Made by a program: the position numbers and the translations under genes
The notes under the pieces: generated by a model
Database searches by the model: none
The model's input: the letters and a program-made list of their open reading frames with translations, nothing else
Told to the model about the DNA's origin: nothing
Source: Iamia sp. SCSIO 61187
GTDB lineage: Bacteria > Actinomycetota > Acidimicrobiia > Acidimicrobiales > Iamiaceae
Length of the DNA: 64,000 nucleotides
Direction: 5' to 3'
Assembly (NCBI RefSeq): GCF_019443745.1
Contig: NZ_CP050948.1
Span: 4,034,001 to 4,098,000, forward strand
In this document: positions 54,544-63,604 of the stretch, in pieces
Layout: each line of letters begins with the position of its first letter
Position numbering within the stretch: the stretch's first letter is position 1

Positions 54544-57326
54544 GATGGCACCGGCCCGGGGGCGGCCACGGGCTGGCCGAGGTAGGCCTCGATCACCTCG
54601 GGCCGGGAGAGCACCTCGTCGGGCCGGCCCTCGGTGAGCACGCTTCCGAAGTCGAGCACGTAGATCCGGTCGGAGACCGACCGCACGAGGCCGACATCGT
54701 GCTCGATGACGACCACCGTGATGCCAAGCTCCCGGCGCAGCGCAGCGATGGCCTGGGCGACCCACTCGCTCTGGGCGCCGTGGAGGCCCGCGGCCGGCTC
54801 GTCGAGGAGCAGCGCCACCGGCCTCGTGGCCACGGCACAGCCGATCTCGAGGACCTTGCGGTGCCCGTAGGGCAAGGTGCCGACCGGACGCCGGGCCGCG
54901 TAGCCCAGGCCGAGCACCTCGAGCACCTCGTCGGCGACGCTGGCCCGCTTGCGGTCGCGGCGCAACTGGTCCGGCGACAGCCCGACCGCGTCACCGTAGG
55001 ACGTCCCGGTCGCCCGCCCGTACTGGGCCATGAGCAGGTTGGCATGAGCCGTCTCCGACGGCCACAGTCCGCCCTGCTGGAACGATCGGCCGAGACCGCG
55101 TCGGGTCCGCTCGGCGGGCGTGAGCTCGGATATGGCGTGGCCGCGGAACCAGACCTCGCCCTGGGACGGGGTGATGAAACCGCTCAGGACGTTGAACGTC
55201 GTGGTCTTGCCCGCCCCGTTGGGCCCGAGGATGCCGACGACCTCACCGGGATGGACGTCGAGCGACAAGGAGGCGATGGCGACGTTGCCGCCGAAGCGCA
55301 CCGTGACATCGCGGGCACTGAGCAGGACGGGCCGGAGCATCTCGCGGTCGGGCATCCGGACCACGACCGGACCCGGGACGACCGGTGCCGGCGCCGCGAG
55401 CTCGGACGCCGCGTGCCTCCTTGCTCGCTCGTCGACGCCGCCCGTGGGTCGTGCGAGATGGCGACGCTCGAGCAGGGCGCGCAGGGCCCCTCCGGCGCCC
55501 AGGGGCTGGCGACCGATGAGCAGCACCACGATCACCGCGGCGACCAGCGTGACGATCTGGTTGCTGCCCGAGGCGTAGAGGTCGATCAGGGTGAAACCGA
55601 CGGCGACGGCGACGACCCCCGCCCGGGACCCGAGCCCGCCGAGCACCACCCAGACCACGATCGTGAGCGACAGCTGCACCGGGAAGACCGAGGCCACCAC
55701 GATGCCCTGGCGGAAGGCGTAGGTCGACCCGGCCAGCCCGGCCAGGACGCCGGAGATGGTGAAGCCGACCACCCCCAGCCGGGTGGCGTCGATGCCCCGG
55801 GTCGACGCCGCCGTCTGGTTCTCGCGGATGGCGACCAGGCCCCGCAGCAGCGGGACCCGCTCGAGGCGGCGCAGGCCGACCCAGACGAGCACCAGGAGGA
55901 TCCCGCAGGCGGCCAGAAAGGTGCCGTCGTCGCCGAGGTCGAACGGGCCGATCTCGGGGCGCCCGAGCGTCAGGCCAGCGCCGCCTTGGGAGAACGTCTC
56001 GGTGGGGAACACGAACGCCTGCAGCACCACCCCGAACGCCAGCGTCAAGACAGCCAGGTAGAGCCCACGGACCCGCAGCGAGGCGGCGCCGAGGGCGGCG
56101 GCGGCGGCCCCGGCCAGCACCGGCCCGGCCATGAAGCCCAGCATGGGCGGCAGCTCCCAGGTGGTGGTGGCGATCGCCGCGCCGAAGGCGCCGAGCCCGA
56201 AGAGGCCGGCATGGCCGAGGGACAGCTGCCCGGTGGCCGAGGCCAGGAAGTTGAGGCTGAGGGCCAGCAGCGCGTACACCGGCAGGGCCGACAGCTTGAA
56301 GGCGTCGGGACCGGACACCGCACCGGCGATCACGACAGTGGCCACCACGGCCAGCGCTGGCCCGGTCGGGCCCACGGCCCTTGCGAACGCCGACCCCAGG
56401 CGCGGGTCGCGCACCATCGGCGGCAGGCGGACCAACGACTCGGATCCCTCGAAGGCGAGACCACGCCGGGCCCGGGTGAAGAGCCCCTGGGGACGGAGCA
56501 GCAGCACGGCGCCGAGCACGACGAAGACGACCATCTCCGGGGCGCCGGGGGTGCCGCCCCAGTAGAGCCGGGTGAGGCTCTCCGCAACGCCGACGACCAG
56601 GCCACCGAGGATGGCGCCGGGCAGGCTGATCATGCCGCCGAGCATGGCGGCGGCGAAGGCCTGCGGGAGCACGGCGATGAGGAACCCGGGGGTGATGCTC
56701 TGGGTCGTCCACCCGGACAACACGCCAGCGAGGGCGCCGAGGGCGCCGGCCGCGCTCCAGGCCGCAACCTCGAGCCGACGCGGGTCGAGGCCGACGATGC
56801 GAGCGCCCTCGCGGTTGTCGGCGCCGGCCCGCAACGCCAAGCCGATCCGGGTCCGCTCGAGACCCAACCACAGGGCGACGCCGGCGCCGGCGGCGACGGC
56901 GACGACGAGGATGCGGGTCGGGGTGAGCACGACCCCGGCCAGCTCGACACCGTCGCCGGACACCAGGGTGGGGAACGGCCGGGTCCCGCCGAGCCAGCGG
57001 GCCTCGATCAGAGTCGTCGCCGACAGGAGCCCGACGGTTCCCACCAGTGGGGGGAGGATCCCACCGTCACGACCGAGCAGCACCACCGCCGTGGCCGCCC
57101 CCACTGCGGCGCCCACGGCCACCCCGGCCGCCACCGCCAGCGGCCATGGCAGGTCGTGGCCCATGGCGATGCTGGCGGCGATGAAGGCGGCGAGGGTGCC
57201 GAAGGCACCCTGCGCGAAGTTGAGCACACGAGAGACGCTGTGGACGAGCACCAGGCCGAGTGCCAGCAGCGCATAGGTGGAGCCCCCGGCGATGCCGACG
57301 ACCACAAAGGTGAGCAGCTCTTCCAT
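54540..57326 (-). CDS. Fused ABC permeases and ATPase (LivH-LivM-LivG)
   Basis: 928 residues in one frame: LivH-like permease (1-290, with ALLALGLVLVHSVSRVLNFAQG), LivM-like permease (about 320-630, with SATGQLSLGHAGLFGLGA), and LivG-like ATPase (about 690-928) with Walker A GPNGAGKTT, signature-like LPYGHRKVLEIG and Walker B VALLLDEPAAGLH. These are usually three genes. Together with LivF and the binding protein this makes a complete uptake system of the hydrophobic amino-acid/amide family; such systems also import aromatic or short organic acids. Confidence 0.9.
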   Translation of the reverse strand: MEELLTFVVVGIAGGSTYALLALGLVLVHSVSRVLNFAQGAFGTLAAFIAASIAMGHDLPWPLAVAAGVAVGAAVGAATAVVLLGRDGGILPPLVGTVGLLSATTLIEARWLGGTRPFPTLVSGDGVELAGVVLTPTRILVVAVAAGAGVALWLGLERTRIGLALRAGADNREGARIVGLDPRRLEVAAWSAAGALGALAGVLSGWTTQSITPGFLIAVLPQAFAAAMLGGMISLPGAILGGLVVGVAESLTRLYWGGTPGAPEMVVFVVLGAVLLLRPQGLFTRARRGLAFEGSESLVRLPPMVRDPRLGSAFARAVGPTGPALAVVATVVIAGAVSGPDAFKLSALPVYALLALSLNFLASATGQLSLGHAGLFGLGAFGAAIATTTWELPPMLGFMAGPVLAGAAAAALGAASLRVRGLYLAVLTLAFGVVLQAFVFPTETFSQGGAGLTLGRPEIGPFDLGDDGTFLAACGILLVLVWVGLRRLERVPLLRGLVAIRENQTAASTRGIDATRLGVVGFTISGVLAGLAGSTYAFRQGIVVASVFPVQLSLTIVVWVVLGGLGSRAGVVAVAVGFTLIDLYASGSNQIVTLVAAVIVVLLIGRQPLGAGGALRALLERRHLARPTGGVDERARRHAASELAAPAPVVPGPVVVRMPDREMLRPVLLSARDVTVRFGGNVAIASLSLDVHPGEVVGILGPNGAGKTTTFNVLSGFITPSQGEVWFRGHAISELTPAERTRRGLGRSFQQGGLWPSETAHANLLMAQYGRATGTSYGDAVGLSPDQLRRDRKRASVADEVLEVLGLGYAARRPVGTLPYGHRKVLEIGCAVATRPVALLLDEPAAGLHGAQSEWVAQAIAALRRELGITVVVIEHDVGLVRSVSDRIYVLDFGSVLTEGRPDEVLSRPEVIEAYLGQPVAAPGPVPS

Positions 57327-57347
57327 CGAGGGCGGCGATCTGGCTGT

Positions 57348-58628
57348 TCAGCCGAAGCTGGAGGTCCACTCGGACACCAGCTCACGTTCCCATGGTGCCT
57401 CACCGGTGGCCTCGACCACGACGATGCTGTCGGCGCCGACCCTGTCGCCGCCGAAGTCGATCGGGTTGGCCAGCCCGTTGTCGTACTGCATGGAGTCGAG
57501 CGCTTCGAGGAACGCACCGGTGCTCAGGTCCGGTCCGGCCTGGTCCATCGCCTCGCGGTACACGTCGAACAGACCCCAGAAGGTCACCAGTTCGTCGGGG
57601 GCGTCCCGGTCGGGGTAGGCGGCGGCCCACGCCTCCTCGGCCTCGCGAGCCAGGGGGTTGTCGGTGACGTCGCCCCGCACGGCCGCGAACGACTGGCAGC
57701 CGACCAGCTCAGGGACGCCGATCGGCGGCTCCGACGCGCACGACAAGGTGTTCGAGACGGTCACGTACTGGGGCGTGAAGCCCTGTTCGGCGCACAGCCG
57801 CGCGAGCTGCGTCGACACCGTCGGCACCAAGATCATGAACACCACCTCGACGTCGAGGTTGCTCAGCTTCACGCACTCGGCGGTGAGCTCGTTGGCATTG
57901 CCCTGCTTGTCCACCGCGTCGGCGGCGGCGACGTTGCCGCCGAGCTCGTCCATCTTGGCGGTGAACGCGTCCTGGGCACCCTCGGAGCTCGGGCTGTTGA
58001 AGCGAACCATGGCGACGGGGGTCTCCGTGTCCGTCAGCTCGGCGAGGATGTACTCGGCCATGAGGTCCGACATCATCTCGTAGGTCATGGTCATGGCCCG
58101 GTACCCCGGCTTGTCGACCAGGCCGGCCTCGGCGACCCCGAGGCTGAGGTAGGGCAACTGGTTCTCGGTCGCCAGGTTGGCGCACGTGGTGATCTGGTCG
58201 GCGCCCGAGGTGCCCGAGACGAAGAGCAGCTCATCGCTGATCAGGTCCCGGCAGGCCTGCTGGGCGGCGTTCGCGTCGTAGCCGTCATCGACCAGGGTCA
58301 CCTCCACCTCGCGCCCGTGGATGCCCCCCTGCTCGTTCACGGTGTCCCAGTAGAGCTGGGTGAGGTCGGCCAGCCCGAGGATGTCTCCGATGTCGATGCC
58401 GCCGATGGTCTCCGGGGCGTGGACGCCGATCTTGATGGTGGAGTCGGTGACACCCGTGGTGCTGTCCTCGATCTCGGCCTCCCCCTCTGGCGTCTGGGAC
58501 GGCTCGCCGGCGCCCCCATCCACCGAGGCGTCGCCGTCGGCGGACGACGATTCGTCATCGGCACCGCACGCACTGAGCAACAGCACACCGGCCAACAGCA
58601 GGCCCATCCACCGTCTGGTCGCGATCAC
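57348..58628 (-). CDS. ABC substrate-binding lipoprotein (branched-chain type)
   Basis: 426 residues. Signal peptide with lipobox LLLSAC (Cys about residue 20), an acidic Ser/Asp linker, then a type I periplasmic-binding fold (IKIGVHAPETIGG, GREVEVTLVDDGYDA, GLFDVYREAM). GTG 58628 has AAGGGGG upstream and starts just before the signal peptide. First gene of the uptake operon. Confidence 0.88.
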   Translation of the reverse strand: MIATRRWMGLLLAGVLLLSACGADDESSSADGDASVDGGAGEPSQTPEGEAEIEDSTTGVTDSTIKIGVHAPETIGGIDIGDILGLADLTQLYWDTVNEQGGIHGREVEVTLVDDGYDANAAQQACRDLISDELLFVSGTSGADQITTCANLATENQLPYLSLGVAEAGLVDKPGYRAMTMTYEMMSDLMAEYILAELTDTETPVAMVRFNSPSSEGAQDAFTAKMDELGGNVAAADAVDKQGNANELTAECVKLSNLDVEVVFMILVPTVSTQLARLCAEQGFTPQYVTVSNTLSCASEPPIGVPELVGCQSFAAVRGDVTDNPLAREAEEAWAAAYPDRDAPDELVTFWGLFDVYREAMDQAGPDLSTGAFLEALDSMQYDNGLANPIDFGGDRVGADSIVVVEATGEAPWERELVSEWTSSFG

Positions 58629-58884
58629 GAAGCCCCCTTCGGCACCGGACCCAGTGTCCCGTGTCACACGAGACTATAGGCATCCCACGTCGCGCGAGGG
58701 TCAACCCGGCGACCCCGGTGCCCAGCCACCGCTCCGACCGCTGGTCCCCGGGTCCCCTCTGCCGCTGAGCGTGCGGCGCCGCGCCGTGGCCGCCGGACCA
58801 CGCCGTGCTTGCGTCGCCGAGGGCGCCGCACGGGCGGCGCTGCGACGCCGGCGGGCTTGCGGGCCCCTGGCCCTCCCCCGGTTT

Positions 58885-58924
58885 GCGAGACGATTCCCGT
58901 CGCGTGTCGCACGCCGCTACTGTC
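58885..58924 (+). promoter_or_regulatory. Conserved upstream element of the oxidation cluster, copy B
   Basis: Matches the copy A element at 35 of 40 bases. Dyad CGAGACG-N5-CGTCGCG, then GCACGCCGCTACTGTC 30 bases before the acyl-CoA dehydrogenase ATG. It lies in the 325-base gap between the divergent binding-protein gene and the dehydrogenase; nothing else was recognised in that gap. Confidence 0.55.
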
Positions 58925-58953
58925 CGTTGTGATCGAGGGACAGGAGCGAGCTG

Positions 58954-60111
58954 ATGGACTTCGACCTGCCGGGCGACGACCACCCGGACCGCAGGTCGGT
59001 GCGGGACTGGCTGCGGGAGCACCCGCAGCCGAGCGGACGCCAGCTGGCCGAGGCCGGTTACGTGGCGCCGCACTGGCCGGCGCCGTGGGGGATGGATGCT
59101 GACCCGATCCGGCAGCTGGTGATCGACGACGAGCTCAAGCGGGCGGGCGCGCACCGGCCGATGAACCCGATCGGCATCGGCTGGGCCGGCCCGACGATCC
59201 TCCACGCCGGCACCCAGGAGCACAAGGACCGCTACCTCATGCCGCTGCTGGCGGGCGAGGAGGTCTGGTGCCAGCTGTTCTCCGAGCCTCAGGCCGGCTC
59301 CGACCTGGCCAACCTGGGCACCCGGGCGGTGCGCGACGGCGACGAGTACGTGGTCAACGGGCAGAAGATCTGGACGTCGCTGGCCCAGTTCTCCGCCTAT
59401 GGCATCCTCATCGCCCGCACGGATCCGGATCAGCCCAAGCACCAGGGGGTGTCGTACTTCATCTGTCCCATGGACGCACCGGGCATCGAGATCCGCCCGA
59501 TCATCGAGATGACCGGAGGTCACACGTTCAACGAGGTGTTCCTCACCGACGTGCGCATCCCGGCCGAGAACCTCGTGGGAGAGGAGAACCGCGGCTGGTC
59601 GCTGGCCAAGGTGACCCTGGGCAACGAGCGGGTCTCGCTGTCCTCCGGCGGGGCGCTGTGGGGCCACGGACCCACCGCCGATGACCTCCTCGACGTGGTC
59701 CGGGACCACGGCCACGTCGACGATCCGCTGCTGCGCCAGCGGCTCGCCCGGCTCTACATCGAGTCCGAGCTTCTGCGGCTGATCCGCCTGCGCACGGTCA
59801 CGGCCGCGATCAAGGGTGAGCCTCCGGGGCCGGAGGCATCGATCCGCAAGGTGATGGCCGACGAGCACGGGCAGCACATCATGGAGGTGGCCAAGGACCT
59901 GGCTGGCACGGCGGGCGTGCGCGACGACGTGGGACCCTTCGGTGGCGACGCCGATCTGTGGGCCCACGGGTTCCTCTTCGCCCCCGCCCTCACCGTCGGC
60001 GGCGGCACTGGCGTGGTGCAGCGGAACATCATCGGCGAGCGTGTGCTGGGCCTCCCCCACGACGTCGACGTGGAGCAGGGCCTGTCGTGGGTGGAGGCCA
60101 GGCGGCGATGA
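58954..60111 (+). CDS. Acyl-CoA dehydrogenase (cluster copy B)
   Basis: 385 residues, collinear without gaps with the protein at 35980 and sharing QLFSEPQAGSDLANL, GHTFNEVFLTDVRIP and the C-terminal VVQRNIIGERVLGLP. Differences concentrate in the first 60 residues and around residue 245. ATG 58954 has AGGAG 7 bases upstream. It overlaps the monooxygenase start (ATGA). Confidence 0.9.
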   Translation: MDFDLPGDDHPDRRSVRDWLREHPQPSGRQLAEAGYVAPHWPAPWGMDADPIRQLVIDDELKRAGAHRPMNPIGIGWAGPTILHAGTQEHKDRYLMPLLAGEEVWCQLFSEPQAGSDLANLGTRAVRDGDEYVVNGQKIWTSLAQFSAYGILIARTDPDQPKHQGVSYFICPMDAPGIEIRPIIEMTGGHTFNEVFLTDVRIPAENLVGEENRGWSLAKVTLGNERVSLSSGGALWGHGPTADDLLDVVRDHGHVDDPLLRQRLARLYIESELLRLIRLRTVTAAIKGEPPGPEASIRKVMADEHGQHIMEVAKDLAGTAGVRDDVGPFGGDADLWAHGFLFAPALTVGGGTGVVQRNIIGERVLGLPHDVDVEQGLSWVEARRR

Positions 60112-61718
60112 GCACCCCCGACCACGATGTCGTCGTCGTCGGCGCCGGCTTCGCCGGGCTGTACCAGCTGCACCACCTGCGCGACCTCGGTCTGCGGGTG
60201 ACCCTGCTTGAAGCCGGCACCGGGCTGGGCGGCATCTGGTACTGGAACTGCTACCCGGGCGCCCGCGTCGACTCGCACGTGCCGCTCTACGAGTACTCCG
60301 ACCCTGCGCTGTGGCAGGACTGGTACTGGGACGAGCGCTTCCCCGACTGGCAGGCGCTGCGCCGCTACTTCGACCACGTCGACTCCGTCTGGGGCCTGCG
60401 CGACGACATCCGCTTCGAGACCAGGGTCACCGCCGGCGCCTGGGACGAGGCCCAGCGGTGCTGGGAGCTGCGCACCGATGCCGGCGACACTCTGCGCACC
60501 GGCTTCGTGGTGATGTGCACCGGGTTCGCGGCCAAGGCCCACGTGCCCGACATCCCCGGCCTGGACACCTTCGAAGGCAACTGGTCCCACACCGCCCACT
60601 GGCCCCAGGGGGGGGTCGACCTGACCGGCCGGCGGGTGGCGGTGATCGGCACCGGCGCGAGTGGCGTGCAGGTGGTCCAAGAGGCGGCCCGGGTGGCCGA
60701 GCACGTCACGGTGTTCCAGCGCACGCCGATCATGGCGCTGGCCATGCAGCAGCGAAGCCTCAGCCGTGAGGACCAGGACGAGGCCAAGGCGGAGTACCCG
60801 GCGATCTTCGAGCGGCGCACCCAGACCAACAGCGGTTTCGCCTACCCCGAACATGGGGTCAACACCTTCGACGTGTCGGCGGACGAGCGCCTCGAGACCT
60901 ACGAGCGCCTGTGGCAGGAGGGCGGGTTCGCGTTCTGGGCCGGCGGCTACTCCGACCTGCTCCTCGACGAGGCGGCCAACCGCACCGCGTACGTCTTCTG
61001 GCGCGCCAAGGTCCACGAGCGGGTGCACGACCCCGCCGTCGCCGAGGTCCTCGCGCCGGCCGAACCGCCCCACCCGTTCGGGGTGAAGCGCCCGTCGCTG
61101 GAGCAGTGGTACTACGACGCCTTCAACCAGGACAACGTCGAGCTGGTGGACCTCCGTCGGTCGCCGATCGGGTCGATCGCCCCCACAGGGGTCCGCACCA
61201 CGGCGGGCGAGCACCCCTGCGACCTGCTGGTCATGGCCACCGGATTCGACGCCGTCACCGGCGGCCTGGTGAGCATCGACCTGCGTGGCCGCAACGGTGA
61301 GACCCTGCGCGACCACTGGGCGGGCGGTGTCCTCACCCACCTCGGCTTGTCCAGCCACGGCTTCCCCAACCTGCTGTTCCTGTACGGGCCGCAGAGCCCA
61401 TCGGGGTTCTGCAACGGTCCCACCTGCGCCGAGGTGCAGGGAGACTGGGTCGTCGAGCTGCTCGCCCACCTGCGCGACACGGGCACCACCCGCATCGAGG
61501 CCACCGCAGAGGCCGAAGAGGAGTGGCGGACGATGGTGCACTCCATCGCCGACATGACGCTGTTCCCCCGGGCCGACTCGTGGTACATGGGCGCCAACAT
61601 CCCGGGCAAGCCCCGGGAGATGCTCAACTGGCCGGGCGGCCTGCAGCTGTACCTGGCGTCGTGCCGGGAGTCAGCAGCCGACGGCTACCGCGGCTTCGCG
61701 CTGGACGACCCGGGCTGA
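60108..61718 (+). CDS. Type I Baeyer-Villiger monooxygenase (cluster copy B)
   Basis: 536 residues, collinear with copy A. GAGFAGLY, GGIWYWNCYPGARVDSH, fingerprint FEGNWSHTAHWP (F-x-G-x3-H-x3-W-P) and NADPH motif GTGASGVQ are all complete. Here the GGIWYWN tryptophan is retained, unlike copy A. Product and substrate unknown. Confidence 0.88.
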   Translation: MSTPDHDVVVVGAGFAGLYQLHHLRDLGLRVTLLEAGTGLGGIWYWNCYPGARVDSHVPLYEYSDPALWQDWYWDERFPDWQALRRYFDHVDSVWGLRDDIRFETRVTAGAWDEAQRCWELRTDAGDTLRTGFVVMCTGFAAKAHVPDIPGLDTFEGNWSHTAHWPQGGVDLTGRRVAVIGTGASGVQVVQEAARVAEHVTVFQRTPIMALAMQQRSLSREDQDEAKAEYPAIFERRTQTNSGFAYPEHGVNTFDVSADERLETYERLWQEGGFAFWAGGYSDLLLDEAANRTAYVFWRAKVHERVHDPAVAEVLAPAEPPHPFGVKRPSLEQWYYDAFNQDNVELVDLRRSPIGSIAPTGVRTTAGEHPCDLLVMATGFDAVTGGLVSIDLRGRNGETLRDHWAGGVLTHLGLSSHGFPNLLFLYGPQSPSGFCNGPTCAEVQGDWVVELLAHLRDTGTTRIEATAEAEEEWRTMVHSIADMTLFPRADSWYMGANIPGKPREMLNWPGGLQLYLASCRESAADGYRGFALDDPG

Positions 61719-61744
61719 GGGACCCGCCCCCGAGGCGGCGGGCA

Positions 61745-61765
61745 GGCGGGACCGGCTCGCCCGCC
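61745..61765. terminator. GC-rich hairpin between convergent genes
   Basis: GGCGGG pairs with CCCGCC around a 9-base loop, in a GC-rich spacer between the monooxygenase stop (61718) and the ferritin-like stop (61768). No U-tract. Weak evidence for termination. Confidence 0.3.
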
Positions 61766-61767
61766 GA

Positions 61768-62838
61768 TCAGCCCTCCGTCGCCGCCAGAGGAGCAGCGAG
61801 GCTGTGGAACTCGGCGAGCAGGCCGGCGCTGTTGGGCCGGGAGGAGACGGCGAGCTCCAGCTCGGCGACGGTGGCCGCCCGGTTCTGCTCCTCGAGCAAC
61901 CCGAGCGACTCGGCCAGCGACGCGTCCCACAGCTGGCCGATGATGTCGGTGCCCGGGTAGCGCTTCCCCGACTCACCGACGAAGGTGCGGTCGCGCATCT
62001 CGGTGAGCGCGGTGCGCAGGTACTCGACGTGGGGCGTCTCGTCGGCGCGGATGTAGGACACGAGACGGCCCGCCTCGCCGTCGCCGGCCACCAGATCGGG
62101 GTCGGACAGGAGCTCCTCGGCCCAGGCGAAGACGTGGAAGGCCTTGATCTCCACGAACAGCACCCGCAGCATGGTGGAGATCAGCATCTCGAGGCCGACG
62201 TCGAGGTCCTCGAAGGTGCGCTTGCCGAGGAACCGCTGCCGGGCCCCGTCCGGGTCGGGTTCCCCGGCGGGGGCGATCCCCATGCGCCGCAGCATGAGCT
62301 CCGTCTCGTCCTCGGTGACCGGGTTCTCGAAGGCGATGTCGCGCACGGCGTACCACATGCGGTCGTGGCCGGCCTCGTCGCCGTGGCCGGCCTCGTCGCG
62401 GGCGTGGGCCTCGACGAGGCCCTTGGACAGGTGGTCCAGGGCCGTGCCCCGGATGTCGTCGTCGAAGAACCGCTGCATGTCCGGTGGGGCGAGGAAGCGG
62501 ATCATCGCGCCGAAGCCCTCCACCGTGCCGATGCGCGTGAGGTTTGCCACGATCGGCTCTCGCACACCGCGGCGGAGCAGGAGCCGAGCCTGCTCGACGC
62601 TGGGGTAGTTCCCCGGCCACGTCTCGACGGGGGCGTGCAGGATCTCGGTGCCGAAGTCCTGGCGATGCTGATCCTGCCAGGCGGCCAGCGCCGGCCGGCG
62701 GAACTTGGTGCGGGGCGAAACGTAGCTGCCGTCGGAGAGGAACCCGCCGTGGCAGCGCACACCGCCGGCCAGGAGCGGCTCCTCGATCTCGTCGCTGGCC
62801 AGGAGCTCTTCGGAGCTGAACTCGAGCGCGTGGGCCAT
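61768..62838 (-). CDS. Ferritin-like (diiron-type) protein of unknown role, copy B
   Basis: 356 residues, paralogous to 41486 throughout: VRCHGGFL, GTEILHAPVETWPGNYPSV, FVEIKAFHVFAWAEEL and IRADETPHVEYLRTAL, keeping the candidate metal ligands. ATG 62838 is chosen because it aligns with copy A (MAH-LEF). No SDR gene follows it, unlike copy A; instead it converges on the monooxygenase. Confidence 0.6.
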   Translation of the reverse strand: MAHALEFSSEELLASDEIEEPLLAGGVRCHGGFLSDGSYVSPRTKFRRPALAAWQDQHRQDFGTEILHAPVETWPGNYPSVEQARLLLRRGVREPIVANLTRIGTVEGFGAMIRFLAPPDMQRFFDDDIRGTALDHLSKGLVEAHARDEAGHGDEAGHDRMWYAVRDIAFENPVTEDETELMLRRMGIAPAGEPDPDGARQRFLGKRTFEDLDVGLEMLISTMLRVLFVEIKAFHVFAWAEELLSDPDLVAGDGEAGRLVSYIRADETPHVEYLRTALTEMRDRTFVGESGKRYPGTDIIGQLWDASLAESLGLLEEQNRAATVAELELAVSSRPNSAGLLAEFHSLAAPLAATEG

Positions 62839-62883
62839 GGCGTCATCCTCGTCTCGGGTCGGCGGCCCGACCCTCGGTCGTAG

Positions 62884-62902
62884 CGTAGTCGGATGTCTAC
62901 AG
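62884..62902. promoter_or_regulatory. Conserved TetR-type operator, copy B
   Basis: CGTAGTCGGATGTCTACAG, 16 of 19 bases identical to 42599-42617, with dyad GTAG-N8-CTAC, at the equivalent place between the TetR and ferritin-like genes. Confidence 0.5.
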
Positions 62903-62922
62903 CGCGGCAAGGGTGCCGCTCG

Positions 62923-63501
62923 TCAGCGGGGTGCGAGCAGGGCGGCCATGGCCGAGAACCACTGCTCGGGCACGTCGTCCCCCCCGCCGGTCGCGACCTG
63001 GATGAAGTCCCGCAGCAGGAGCCAGCCGAGCGAGAAGGCGAAGCCCATGGCCACGAGGTCGGCGGCGCCGATGGGTGCGCCGTCGGGCAGGGCCGCCTCC
63101 AGCGTCTCCACCATCCGGCGAGCGCCGGGGAGGTCGGAGCTGAGCACCTCGCCCAGCTCGCCGTCGAGCATGGCGCGGGTCAGCACGGTCCAGTAGGCGC
63201 GATCATCCTCGAGGGTGTGGAAGGCGCGCAGCGCGCTGTCGAGCGTGGCCTCGCCGAAGGGTTCGGCCGCGGCCAGCCGCTCGGCCAGGTGGTCGTGTAC
63301 GGCTCGGACCAGCTGGCGCTTCGTCCCGAAGTGACGGTGGATGAGCCCGTGGTTCACGCCGGCCACGGCGGCGATCTCCCGCAGCGACGTGGCGGTAGGG
63401 CCCTTCTCGGCGAACAGGCGGGCGGCGGCGGCCACGATCGCCTCCTTCACCTCCTGCTCCCCGTGGGGACGGTGGTCGTCGCCGGGCACGGCACCGACCA
63501 T
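62923..63501 (-). CDS. TetR-family regulator (cluster copy B)
   Basis: 192 residues. HGEQEVKEAIVAAAARLFAEKG and TSLREIAAVAGVNHGLIHRHFG; the ligand domain (FHTLEDDRAYWTVLTRAMLDGEL) parallels copy A closely. ATG 63501 gives a plausible short N-terminus without the transposase-derived leader of copy A, so it shows the ancestral form. Likely regulator of the adjacent operator. Confidence 0.85.
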   Translation of the reverse strand: MVGAVPGDDHRPHGEQEVKEAIVAAAARLFAEKGPTATSLREIAAVAGVNHGLIHRHFGTKRQLVRAVHDHLAERLAAAEPFGEATLDSALRAFHTLEDDRAYWTVLTRAMLDGELGEVLSSDLPGARRMVETLEAALPDGAPIGAADLVAMGFAFSLGWLLLRDFIQVATGGGDDVPEQWFSAMAALLAPR

Positions 63502-63604
63502 AGGGCAGTGCTGCGCCGGCCCCGGCGAGCCGCGGTCCACCCGTCAGCGCGTCGCCGCGCCCATGCGAGTGCCCCGGGCCCCTGGCTCGTAGTCGTCCCG
63601 CGCC

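Larger units (their letters stand above)
58885..61718 (+). repeat. Segmental duplication, copy B (plus-strand half)
   Basis: Second copy of promoter, acyl-CoA dehydrogenase and Baeyer-Villiger monooxygenase, paralogous to 35905-38744 at a nearly constant offset of about 22,974 bases in the dehydrogenase gene. It has two identical tracts of about 146 bases and more diverged stretches between. Confidence 0.75.

Noticed and set aside
54405-58679. A 1424-codon open frame on the plus strand
   Set aside because: It is antisense to the ABC operon, lacks any domain pattern and arises from GC-rich codon bias; the minus-strand genes carry all motifs.
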